A DNA stretch of 6,295 bases from NCBI GenBank assembly GCA_002791215.1, contig PFWQ01000030.1, forward strand, positions 1 through 6,295. Direction: 5' to 3'. The DNA is from a candidate division SR1 bacterium CG_4_9_14_3_um_filter_40_9 (GTDB taxonomy: Bacteria > Patescibacteriota > Gracilibacteria > Absconditabacterales > Absconditicoccaceae). The notes under the pieces were generated by a model. It was given only the letters and a program-made list of their open reading frames with translations. It did no database searches and was not told the origin of the DNA. Shown one piece after another: positions 1-6,295 of this stretch. Each line of letters begins with the position of its first letter. The first letter of the stretch is position 1. The translations under genes were made by a program, and so were the position numbers.

Positions 1-7
1 TACCGAG

Positions 8-123
8 CCGCTTTGAAAATCGTAAAAAATTACGATTTTCAGACGTCGAGGTTATGCTGGCCGCCTACAGAAACTTAAACTTTAAACAAAATGAAAAAGT
101 TTAAGATTTCTAAAGCGGTGTAG
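8..123. repeat. Nested hairpin cluster (possible structured RNA or palindromic repeat)
   Basis: Three inverted repeats are visible. A perfect 12-bp stem with an AAAA loop lies at 14-25/30-41 (arm TGAAAATCGTAA). A second stem pairs 74-83 with 96-105 (arm CTTAAACTTT) and extends through GAAA 70-73 with TTTC 107-110 across one bulged base. CCGCTTT at 8-14 is complementary to AAAGCGG at 112-118 and would close both hairpins into a three-way junction. CTACA 65-69 could alternatively pair with TGTAG 119-123, which is mutually exclusive with the closing stem or a pseudoknot. No coding frame fits here. On the minus strand the block lies about 170 nt beyond the stop of the 207-residue gene. Whether it is an RNA, a mobile palindromic repeat or a transcription-end structure cannot be told from one copy. 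Confidence 0.55.
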
Positions 124-172
124 TATAAACACAAAAAAAACCTGATCACCGCATCGTAGATCTGTTCGAATT

Positions 173-284
173 CATGACTGGATTTTCATCTTCTGCCATC
201 TTCAGAGTACATCTTCTGACATCCTCTGTGAAAATCCCGCTTGCACCGTCACTTGATACGGGGCCACCATGAAGGAAGCCGGGA
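173..284. repeat. Degenerate dispersed repeat with 23-nt tandem duplication
   Basis: The fragments ATGACTGGATT, ATCCCGCTTGCACC and CACTTGATACGGGGCC resemble the widespread GACTGGATCCCGC...CTTGATGCGGG intergenic repeat type known from many bacterial genomes; this assignment is from pattern memory, not a search. Inside it, two 23-nt units sit head to tail at 187-209 and 210-232; both begin CATCTTCTG and continue with near-identical CATC-TC-G sequence. The pair is bracketed by an inverted repeat, GGATTTTCA at 180-188 and TGAAAATCC at 229-237. No coding frame is credible. Together with the hairpin cluster at 8-123 this accounts for most of the gene-free first 294 bases; nothing was recognised in the remaining short spacers. 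Confidence 0.4.
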
Positions 285-294
285 AAAAATTATT

Positions 295-918
295 CTAGTC
301 CTTAAGACAACGAACGGAATATCCATCATTCTTCTTTCCCCATTTAGCGAACCATTTATATTTATATCCGTTGAAATACGAACCATCGGCGCAATGCAGA
401 CCGAATTCTAAATCAATATCTTGAAATCAATCATTCTCACGTACACCGGGAAACGTTATCTTTTCTCATTCTAAAAAATCTTGATAATTTCATGCATATT
501 TTCCCTCTATAATATCTCTATATCTTGTCCATGAAGGCGGTAATTTCTTGCCAGCTTTTTTAGTTTCTCTCAAAGCTGAATCGCAAGTGAATAATTGTTC
601 TCACTTATTACCTCCTTCTAGATATTCTCGAACATCTCATTTGGGATTTTCTTTCACTTTCACCCCATTTGGATCTGTTATCTCCTTCCGGTTTTTCGTG
701 TCCTCAACTCTAAAATTTTTCTCTGCAAGTTCTAAAGAATTCTCTTGTTTTTCCTTAGATTCTTGTTTTTTAGCTTTATCATCATAAAAATCTTCTAGAT
801 TTATTTCATCTTCCTTTGGCTCTTTTTTCGGTGTAAAGGGGACATAAACTTTTTTCTCTGTTTTCGTAGAAGTTTGTTTCACCTCTTTTAATGCTTCTTT
901 GATTTCTGGAGCTGACAT
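295..918 (-). CDS. Hypothetical protein with FGE/C-type-lectin-like C-terminal domain, code 25
   Basis: Reading UGA as Gly gives one 207-residue frame from ATG at 918 to TAG at 295-297. Five UGA codons are read through, at residues 94, 106, 143, 151 and 164. Residues 1-93 are highly charged, rich in Lys and Glu, probably disordered or coiled-coil, with no signal peptide or membrane segment, so the protein is probably cytoplasmic. Residues 94-207 look like a small domain: GEQLFTCDSALRETKKAGKKLPP (residues 106-128) resembles the helix followed by a (K/R)LP turn found in formylglycine-generating-enzyme-like and Fibrobacter paralogous domains. The end, ADGSYFNGYKYKWF then GYSVRCLKD, resembles their terminal strand region, with Cys176 and Cys204 as a possible pair. 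The usual WSS motif of that family is absent, so the core is shortened or divergent. Similar C-termini occur in variable proteins of diversity-generating retroelements, but no reverse transcriptase or template repeat is seen here. Function unknown. No Shine-Dalgarno sequence is evident; the gene is divergent from ppdK. Confidence 0.8.
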
Positions 919-956
919 GGGAATGGGGTAAAAAAAAGTAAAAATAACTATGCTTA

Positions 957-962
957 ATTATA
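957..962 (-). promoter_or_regulatory. Candidate -10 box for the 207-residue protein gene
   Basis: On the minus strand the sequence TATAAT, a perfect match to the bacterial -10 consensus, lies 38 nt upstream of the ATG at 918. A start of transcription some 7 nt downstream would leave a leader of roughly 30 nt. Only a weak -35 match is present (TTGCTT at 983-978, 15-bp spacer). The region is AT-rich, so a chance match is possible. Confidence 0.4.
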
Positions 963-1065
963 CCCCCCCTCGAAAAAAAGCAAATATTTTGCCACTTTTT
1001 TTGCCAGGTGGGAACTGGTGTTGTAAGGGATTTAGGGAGAAAATCGAGAAAAATTCTCTGAAAAC

Positions 1066-1162
1066 GTTAACAAATCCCTCTCAATCTCCCTTTGTCAAGG
1101 GAGAAGCCTTGACTCATTCACCCCTCCTTGACAAAGGAGGGGCCGGGGGTGGATTTGTTAAC
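1066..1162. repeat. 97-bp palindromic element with 12-bp terminal inverted repeats
   Basis: The ends are perfect inverted repeats: GTTAACAAATCC at 1066-1077 and GGATTTGTTAAC at 1151-1162. Inside are two GC-rich hairpins with 4-nt loops: CTCCCTT/AAGGGAG (1086-1092/1097-1103) and the perfect 9-bp CCCCTCCTT/AAGGAGGGG (1121-1129/1134-1142). The two hairpins are also largely complementary to each other through CCTTTGTCAAGG-like and CCTTGACAAAGG cores, so the whole unit can fold as one long imperfect stem. The design resembles a non-autonomous palindromic repeat (MITE- or REP-like). A clear target duplication is not visible, and no transposase is in the window. A decayed relative lies downstream of ppdK at 4019-4134. 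Confidence 0.8.
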
Positions 1163-1277
1163 CAGAGTGGAGAAAAAAGAAAGAAAACCAAACTAAAACT
1201 TGAAATCGGAAGCCAATCCACTAAAAGCGAAAACGCACTGAAATAATATTCAGGATTTTTTTATTCTTTTATGATAT

Positions 1278-3944
1278 ATGGTTATGTGTCTCTTCAAAAA
1301 AGGAAAAAAGTACGTGTACATGTTCGGCGAAGCCGGAACGTCCCCGATCCGAGGGAGTAAAGACCTTGGCAAAGACATCCTCGGAGGAAAAGGAAAGAAC
1401 CTTGCAGAAATGGTGAAATTGGGATTGCCTATTCCTATGGGATTTACTATCACGACAGAAACATGTGATATCTACTACAAAAATAATAAGGTCTACCCAC
1501 AACAAGTAATTGATGAAATAGAGAAAGAACTTTCTAGACTGGAAAAAATAATGGGCAAAAAACTCGGAGACGCTGAAGATCCATTGTTGGTTTCGGTTAG
1601 ATCTGGAGCGGCTGATTCTATGCCAGGAATGATGGACACGGTTTTGAATCTCGGACTCAACGACCAAGCAGTCGAAGGACTTATCAAAAAAACAAACAAT
1701 CCAAGATTTGTACGAGATAGTTACAGAAGATTTTTGCAGATGTTCGGTAATGTAGTAATGGAGGTTCCTCACCACGATTTCGAAGAAGCGTTACAAAAAA
1801 TAAAGAATGCTAAAAATGTAAAACTCGATACTGAACTCGGAGTGGAAGATTTGAAAGAAGTAGTGAAATCATACAAGGCAGTCATCCAGAAAGCTACTGG
1901 GAAGATGTTTCCAAACGATGGAAGAGAACAACTTAAGATGGCTATCGATGCCGTATTCAACTCATGGAATAATGATAGAGCAATCGTCTATAGAAAATTG
2001 AATGACATCAGGGGTTTGTTAGGAACAGCGGTCAATATCCAGTCTATGGTTTTCGGAAATATGGGAGATACGTCAGGTACAGGAGTTTGCTTCACGAGAA
2101 ACCCATCAACAGGAGAAAATAAATTCTACGGAGAATTCTTGATGAACGCGCAAGGCGAAGATGTAGTTGCAGGAATCAGAACACCACTCGAAATTGCAGA
2201 ATTGGATAAAGTTATGCCAGACTGCTACAAGGAATTGGTCAAAATCTACCAAAATCTAGAAAAACATTATAAGGATATGCAAGATATGGAATTCACTATC
2301 CAAGAAGGAAAATTATACATCCTTCAGACAAGAAATGGGAAAAGAACAGCTGCTGCCGCAGTCAAAATGGCAGTCGACATGGTAGCTGAAGGACTCATTG
2401 ATGAAAAGACCGGAGTACTCAGAGTAAAACCAGAACAACTCGATGCCCTCCTCCACAAACAAATAAATCCAACAGCAAAAAAAACAGCTGAATTGATTAC
2501 CAAAGGTTTGCCTGCTTCGCCAGGAGCCGCTGTCGGTCAAATCGTGTTTACTGCGCAAGCAGCACATGATCAACACGAAGAATGAAAAAAAGTCGTCCTC
2601 GTAAGAACAGAGACATCACCTGAAGATATCGTCGGTATGGTTGCTTCACAAGGAATCCTTACTGCGAGAGGCGGAATGACATCTCACGCTGCTGTAGTAG
2701 CGAGAGGTATGGGAAAATGTTGCGTCGCTGGGGCGAGCGAAATCGCAGTCGATGAGCATACAAAGACACTAACAATCAAATGAAAAACATATAAGGAAGG
2801 AGATATAATCACACTTGATGGATCAACAGGAGAAGTATTCGCTGGATTACTAGAAACAATGGATCCTGAACTCAGTGGTGATTTTGCTACCTTGATGACA
2901 CGAGCGGACAAATACAGAACGCTCGGCATCAGAACAAACGCCGACACTCAACATGACTCAGAAGTTGCGAGAAAATTCGGAGCTGAAGGAATCTGACTCT
3001 GTAGGACAGAACACATGTTCTTCGCAGAAGATAGAATCAAAGCTGTGAGAGAAATGATCTTATCAGAAGATGTAAATGGAAGAAAAAAAGCATTGGATAA
3101 ATTGTTACCATTCCAGAAATCAGACTTCATCGGCATCTTCACAGCGATGGAAGGATTACCAGTGACCATCAGATTCTTGGATCCACCACTTCATGAGTTC
3201 TTACCTCAAGAAGAGAAGGATATCGTGGAATTGGCAAGAGATATGAACGTTGATTTGGACGCTTTGAAAAAGAAAATAGCTGACCTCCACGAATTCAATC
3301 CGATGCTCGGACATAGAGGTTGCAGACTTGTCATCACCTATCCAGAAATCGCAGAAATGCAGACCAAAGCAATCATTCTAGCGGCAATTGAATTGAAGAA
3401 ACAGAATAAAGTAGTCTTGCCTGAGATCATGATTCCACTCGTGTGATTCAAATCAGAATTGGATTTCAATCTCGATATCGTCCACAAAGTTGCAAAAGAA
3501 ACTATGGACGCTGAAGGAGTACAAGTAGAATACAAAGTAGGGACAATGATTGAGGTGCCAAGAGGCGCAATCACTGCAGACAAGATTGCCCAAACTGCTG
3601 AATTCTTCTCATTTGGAACCAACGACCTCACACAAATGTCGCTTGGATTCTCTAGAGATGATGCAGGCAAATTCATCAAGGAATATGTAGTGAAAAATAT
3701 ATTTGAAAAAGATCCATTCCAGACGTTGGATCAGGATGGAGTTGGTCAATTGATCAAATTAGCAATTGGAAAAGGAAGAAAAACCAGACCAAATATCAAA
3801 CTTGGAATCTGCGGAGAACATGGTGGAGACCCAGCATCTATCGAATTCTGCCACAAAGAAGGATTGAACTACGTTAGCTGTTCACCATTTAGAGTGCCTA
3901 TCGCAAGATTGGCAGCTGCGCATGCGGCATTGAAAAATTCATAA
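1278..3944 (+). CDS. ppdK: Pyruvate,phosphate dikinase (code 25)
   Basis: The enzyme interconverts pyruvate + ATP + Pi with PEP + AMP + PPi in the cytoplasm, serving glycolysis or gluconeogenesis. The 888-residue length is typical of bacterial PpdK. Seen in order: an N-terminal nucleotide-binding domain with KKYVYMFGE (10-18), [11 protein letters not shown] (35-45), [18 protein letters not shown] (around 105-122) and [18 protein letters not shown] (around 263-280); the phosphohistidine swivel domain with [13 protein letters not shown], catalytic His470; and the C-terminal PEP/pyruvate barrel with [12 protein letters not shown] (571-582), [17 protein letters not shown] and CGEHGGDP, catalytic Cys845. 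UGA is read as Gly at residues 436, 502, 573 and 723; residue 573 is an invariant-type Gly of the LCRTEHMF motif. The stop is TAA at 3942-3944. ATG 1278 is the first in-frame start; ATG 1284 is equally possible, while ATG 1320 would lose the conserved YVY.FGE segment. It appears monocistronic and is flanked on both sides by related palindromic repeats. Confidence 0.97.
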
Positions 3945-3962
3945 TTTTAATAGAAAAAGATG

Positions 3963-3993
3963 CCTGTCATTGCGAACGGAAGTGAAGCAATCT
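3963..3993. repeat. GTCATTGCGA-type dispersed repeat
   Basis: The sequence CCTGTCATTGCGAACGGAAGTGAAGCAATCT follows the pattern GTCATTGCGA-(n)-GAAGCAATCT, a dispersed intergenic repeat that I recognise from many bacterial genomes; family membership is from memory. ATTGC at 3969-3973 pairs with GCAAT at 3987-3991 around a 13-nt loop. It starts 19 nt after the ppdK stop, in the gap between two convergent genes, a common site for such repeats. Confidence 0.6.
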
Positions 3994-4007
3994 AGCATCC
4001 TTTTTTT
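3969..4007 (+). terminator. ppdK: Weak candidate terminator after ppdK
   Basis: A 5-bp stem (ATTGC/GCAAT) in the dispersed repeat is followed, after 9 nt, by a run of seven T at 4001-4007. The stem is short and the T run is not adjacent, so this is a poor match to an intrinsic terminator. The T run itself can pair with the following A run (4009-4016). It is the best candidate in the short gap before the convergent surface-protein gene. Confidence 0.25.
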
Positions 4008-4018
4008 GAAAAAAAGAA

Positions 4019-4134
4019 AACAAACCCTCTAAATCCCCCTTATCAGGGGACACAATTAATTGTCCCTCCTGACTTCAGTCCAGCATAGCTGGATAAGAAG
4101 GTGGGACCCCAAAATGTCAGGGTGGAAGATTTGT
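4019..4134. repeat. Degenerate second copy of the palindromic element
   Basis: Its left end, AACAAACCCTCT (4019-4030), aligns with AACAAATCCCTCT of the element at 1066-1162. The first hairpin is retained with a 4-nt loop (CCCCT/AGGGG, 4036-4040/4045-4049), and the right end GGTGGAAGATTTGT matches GGTGGATTTGT apart from a 3-nt insertion. An outer pairing, CCTGAC 4068-4073 with GTCAGG 4116-4121, replaces the second hairpin. Two further palindromes occur that the first copy lacks: ACAATTAATTGT (4052-4063) and CCAGC-ATA-GCTGG (4080-4092). The element lies in the 203-nt gap between convergent genes, where its hairpins might also slow transcription from either side. Confidence 0.6.
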
Positions 4135-4147
4135 CCCTACGTCCCGT

Positions 4148-6139
4148 TTATTGGCTCAGCAATGCCAATGCTCCATTTTCTGGCGCAGAAGCATGATATT
4201 TCGCTCTACCGACATCTTTCGTGTCAGCTCTCATCATCATAAGCATCACATATCCTTTACGTTCTTTCATCTGAGGATTCTGCTTAGATTTGATGATACC
4301 ATGACTTGCAAGTCCGGCTATATGTTTTTCATAGTATGGTTTTCCACCATCATATTTATCGGCGAACAGTAATCTTGAGAAGATAGCAGAGAAATGCGCT
4401 CTAGTGACTGGCTCAGTTGGTCTGAATTTTGTAAGCACTTTCCCATTGGTATCAAGTCCCATAAGTCAAAGTTGGCACGACCACATGACATACAATTGTG
4501 AATCTCCATCCAATTTCTTGGTATCAGTGAACTTGTCGCATCATTTCTTAGTCGAATCAGGTTCCAATCAAAGAACTCTCATAGCATATCACGCCATCAT
4601 TATTGCTAAGTTTTTTCTTGTCATAGTAGCCTTCATACCTGCTCTTTGGATCGTAGAAGCCATAGTCAATTTATATTTGTATCCATACAGATATGCTTGA
4701 TTGAGATCATAAGAATATGGAGAATCCTCGATACTTCCCAGATCAATAATCTCTTCCTCTTCCGACCTCCCAGCTTCTCAATTCTCTTCAGAGCAGTCTC
4801 TATCATAATAGCTATCTGAATAATCTATTCCTTCATCATTCGCACCAGGGAGATTAATAGAGTGTGCAGAATCCCGCTTACAATCATCTATGGTTAACGT
4901 GAATGATCCGCCACCACCGCCTCATGAAGGAGGAACAATCACACAATTAGCGCCACTAGCTATAGGCGAACCATTACATCGACATCCATCAGGATCACCA
5001 CACGTCTGAGCATTATATATAGTAGTTCTGTTTCCATCACTAGGAGCGGTAATCACGGTGAAATATGTTAAGTGATCGGTTCTGAAAGTACACATCTTTG
5101 CACTATCCAAAATACAAAAAGAATCTGGCGTATTTCACGTCCAGTTAGTCCCATCCTGTGATCTATAGACATTCAAGATTAGACCAGATGTTCCACTACC
5201 AACTAAAAAGCTGACAGTAAAATATCAAGGAGGAGTCGCAACCAAACTTGTTCATGTAGCTCCAGCCTGTATAGTCATATAAATAGTTCAATATGTAGGG
5301 AGTCATGCTTCACCAGGAGTTGCGGCTGGAGCTCCTACGACAATTGTCGGAGGAACAATCACACCATTCCAATCAGCGCCTGTCACCGTAAATGTTACTC
5401 ACGAAAACAAAACATATCAACTCAGAGTAGTTGAATAAAAATATGTAGGTAAATCTATTATTTCTCAAGCTCATGCGAGCAAACCACTAGGGAATAATAA
5501 ACCATTCCCTTCATATAAGGACATATTTGTAATAAGCTCAGCGGTACCTCACTGAATATCCCATATCATTCCAAATAACGAATAGTGACCTTGAACACTT
5601 TGAAATTGCAAAGTATCATCAAATGCACCAGTATAGCCGTTATCTCATCGATACTGTACACCTCCCAACAATTTATAAGGAATGCCGGCATAAGTGTGTG
5701 TTATTTGACCATAAACATCTCGAGATTGAAATCCTCATGTTGAAATTACATCTCCGCTACAATTAGTGAACAATCCTCCCGTCAATTGCAAATTCGCATA
5801 CGAACCATTCATTCCACTTAATACAGCCAAAGACTGTTCATCCAACGGTCGCATTCTATTTCCTCTCTGCGGATTGAAATAATATCCTTTGATCTGTTTG
5901 AAACAGGTTTTATCTGCATTTCCAGTCATAGAAATGGTTTGCCCGCTAGCGATATCAATAGTCCCATTGATGATAAACAATCCAGCAAAATCATTCCCTC
6001 CATATCAAAAATGGACAGAAGAATAATAAGGAGTAGCAATAGTCGAATCGACGAGGAAATTATCAGCTCTGATAGTTCAGATGCCTACCAGTCCAAGCAT
6101 ACCGATGAGAAGCAAAGACGTTAATATTTTTTTGGTCAT
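4148..6139 (-). CDS. Exported surface protein with C-terminal S-layer-homology-like module (code 25)
   Basis: One frame of 663 residues runs from ATG at 6139 to TAA at 4148-4150, with about 20 UGA codons read as Gly. Residues 1-25 form a signal peptide (MTKK, a hydrophobic core, then TIRA before DNF). Residues 26 to about 320 are rich in Gly, Thr, Ser, Tyr and aromatic residues, suggesting beta structure outside the cell. Around 325-355 comes a YRSQDGTNW...C...CTFRTDHLTYFTVI segment, which I recognise from surface proteins of this lineage. VIVPPS then leads into a hexaglycine linker (406-411), followed by DYSDSYYDRDC, an acidic stretch, and from about residue 475 a module starting DLNQAYLYGYKYKLT. 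Its core (TRKNLAIMMAGYAMRVLGLEPD, CQLGLMG, VTRAHFSAIFSRLLF, YVMLMMMRA) fits divergent S-layer homology domains that tether proteins to the envelope. Probable role: S-layer or attachment protein; the ligand is unknown. It lies 34 nt after the upstream minus-strand frame, so they may share an operon. No Shine-Dalgarno is seen before the AT-rich start. Confidence 0.88.
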
Positions 6140-6173
6140 GATATTTTTTTATTTCAGATAAATTTATGGATTA

Positions 6174-6295
6174 TTAAGGAAGTGTATCAGTCAAAGACAT
6201 TTCCACTCGTTTTTGCGATCATTCTGCTCGATCAACACAAACAGCCACATGTCACAAAGGAGAAGGTGTATTATCATCTACAAAATATCACATTG
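6174..6295 (-). CDS. 3' end of an upstream hypothetical gene (partial)
   Basis: The only minus-strand frame open across the window edge ends in two consecutive TAA codons (6174-6176 and 6171-6173), 34 nt before the surface-protein start. With UGA as Gly its last 39 residues include YFVDDNTPSPLGHVAVCVDRAEG and end SLTDTLP. Three UGA codons are read through. The beginning lies beyond the window, so no start, domain or family can be assigned. The spacing and shared strand suggest an operon with the surface-protein gene. At this length an open frame could occur by chance, so the call rests on context. Confidence 0.45.

Larger units (their letters stand above)
919..1277. other. Divergent intergenic region between the 207-residue gene and ppdK
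   Basis: This 359-nt stretch separates two divergently transcribed genes. It holds the minus-strand TATAAT box and the 97-bp palindromic element at 1066-1162. Between them, AAGGGATTTAGGGAG (from 1025) looks like an inverted scrap of the same repeat family, and a small GAGAA/TTCTC hairpin lies at 1046-1058. For ppdK no convincing promoter is seen: TATGAT at 1270-1275 is close to the -10 consensus but lies only 3 nt before the first in-frame ATG, and TTGAAA at 1200-1205 has no properly spaced partner. No Shine-Dalgarno sequence precedes ppdK. The plus-strand frame at 950-1246 is composed largely of repeat sequence and is not called a gene. Confidence 0.6.

Noticed and set aside
187..232. CRISPR-like array
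   Set aside because: Only two adjoining units with no spacers between them, so it is a tandem duplication.
548..787. 79-residue plus-strand frame
   Set aside because: Antisense to the 207-residue protein gene; its Ser/Phe-rich composition mirrors Lys/Glu codons on the other strand.
950..1246. 98-residue plus-strand frame
   Set aside because: It runs through the palindromic repeat and low-complexity flanks, has no recognisable protein features, and ends just before ppdK by chance.
1269..1775. 168-residue minus-strand frame opposite the ppdK start
   Set aside because: Overlaps strongly conserved PpdK N-terminal motifs on the plus strand; a shadow frame.
1278..3944. ppdK as a pseudogene broken by four stop codons
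   Set aside because: All interruptions are TGA, the frame and conserved motifs continue unbroken through each, and neighbouring genes show the same pattern; code 25 explains it.
4060..4242. Short plus-strand frame starting in the downstream repeat
   Set aside because: Begins within the degenerate palindrome and continues antisense to the conserved S-layer-like module.
4404..4700. 98-residue plus-strand frame with a hydrophobic stretch
   Set aside because: Lies entirely antisense to the surface gene in the region encoding its most recognisable motifs, so the minus strand is the coding one.
5939..6124. Short plus-strand frame opposite the signal-peptide region
   Set aside because: Antisense to the start of the surface protein and without protein-like features.

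Overview
The window reads as a bacterial genome fragment that uses genetic code 25, in which UGA is glycine rather than stop. This points to the candidate phyla Absconditabacteria (SR1) or Gracilibacteria (BD1-5); the sequence does not let me separate the two. The strongest evidence is the pyruvate,phosphate dikinase gene. Its frame is interrupted only by four TGA codons, and one of them falls on the glycine before LCRTEHMFF in the conserved [12 protein letters not shown] motif. Two minus-strand genes also become single long frames once about 25 TGA codons are read as Gly. True stops are TAA or TAG. With the standard code every full gene here would be chopped into pieces.

Layout. Bases 1-294 hold no credible gene. 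They contain a cluster of nested hairpins (8-123) and a degenerate dispersed repeat that includes a 23-nt tandem duplication (about 173-284). Bases 295-918 (minus) encode a 207-residue protein with a charged K/E-rich N-terminal half and a C-terminal domain resembling the formylglycine-generating-enzyme / Fibrobacter paralogous-domain / C-type-lectin-like fold, ending GYSVRCLKD. Bases 919-1277 form a divergent intergenic region with a TATAAT box on the minus strand and a 97-bp imperfect palindrome bounded by 12-bp inverted repeats. Bases 1278-3944 (plus) encode full-length pyruvate,phosphate dikinase (888 residues). Bases 3945-4147 separate two convergent genes and hold a GTCATTGCGA-type dispersed repeat and a degenerate second copy of the palindromic element. 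Bases 4148-6139 (minus) encode a 663-residue exported surface protein: signal peptide, extracellular beta-rich region, hexaglycine linker, SDSYYD-type motif and a C-terminal S-layer-homology-like module. Bases 6174-6295 (minus) are probably the 3' end of another gene, 34 nt upstream of the surface gene and perhaps in the same operon.

How the genes relate. PpdK is central metabolism (PEP/pyruvate interconversion using AMP and PPi or ATP and Pi), which suits a small fermentative, host- or biofilm-associated cell. The surface protein probably belongs to the cell envelope or attachment layer. The 207-residue protein has no signal peptide and an unknown role. The three genes do not form a visible pathway: they point in different directions and are separated by dispersed palindromic repeats. 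I found no RNA gene, CRISPR array, transposase or reverse transcriptase.
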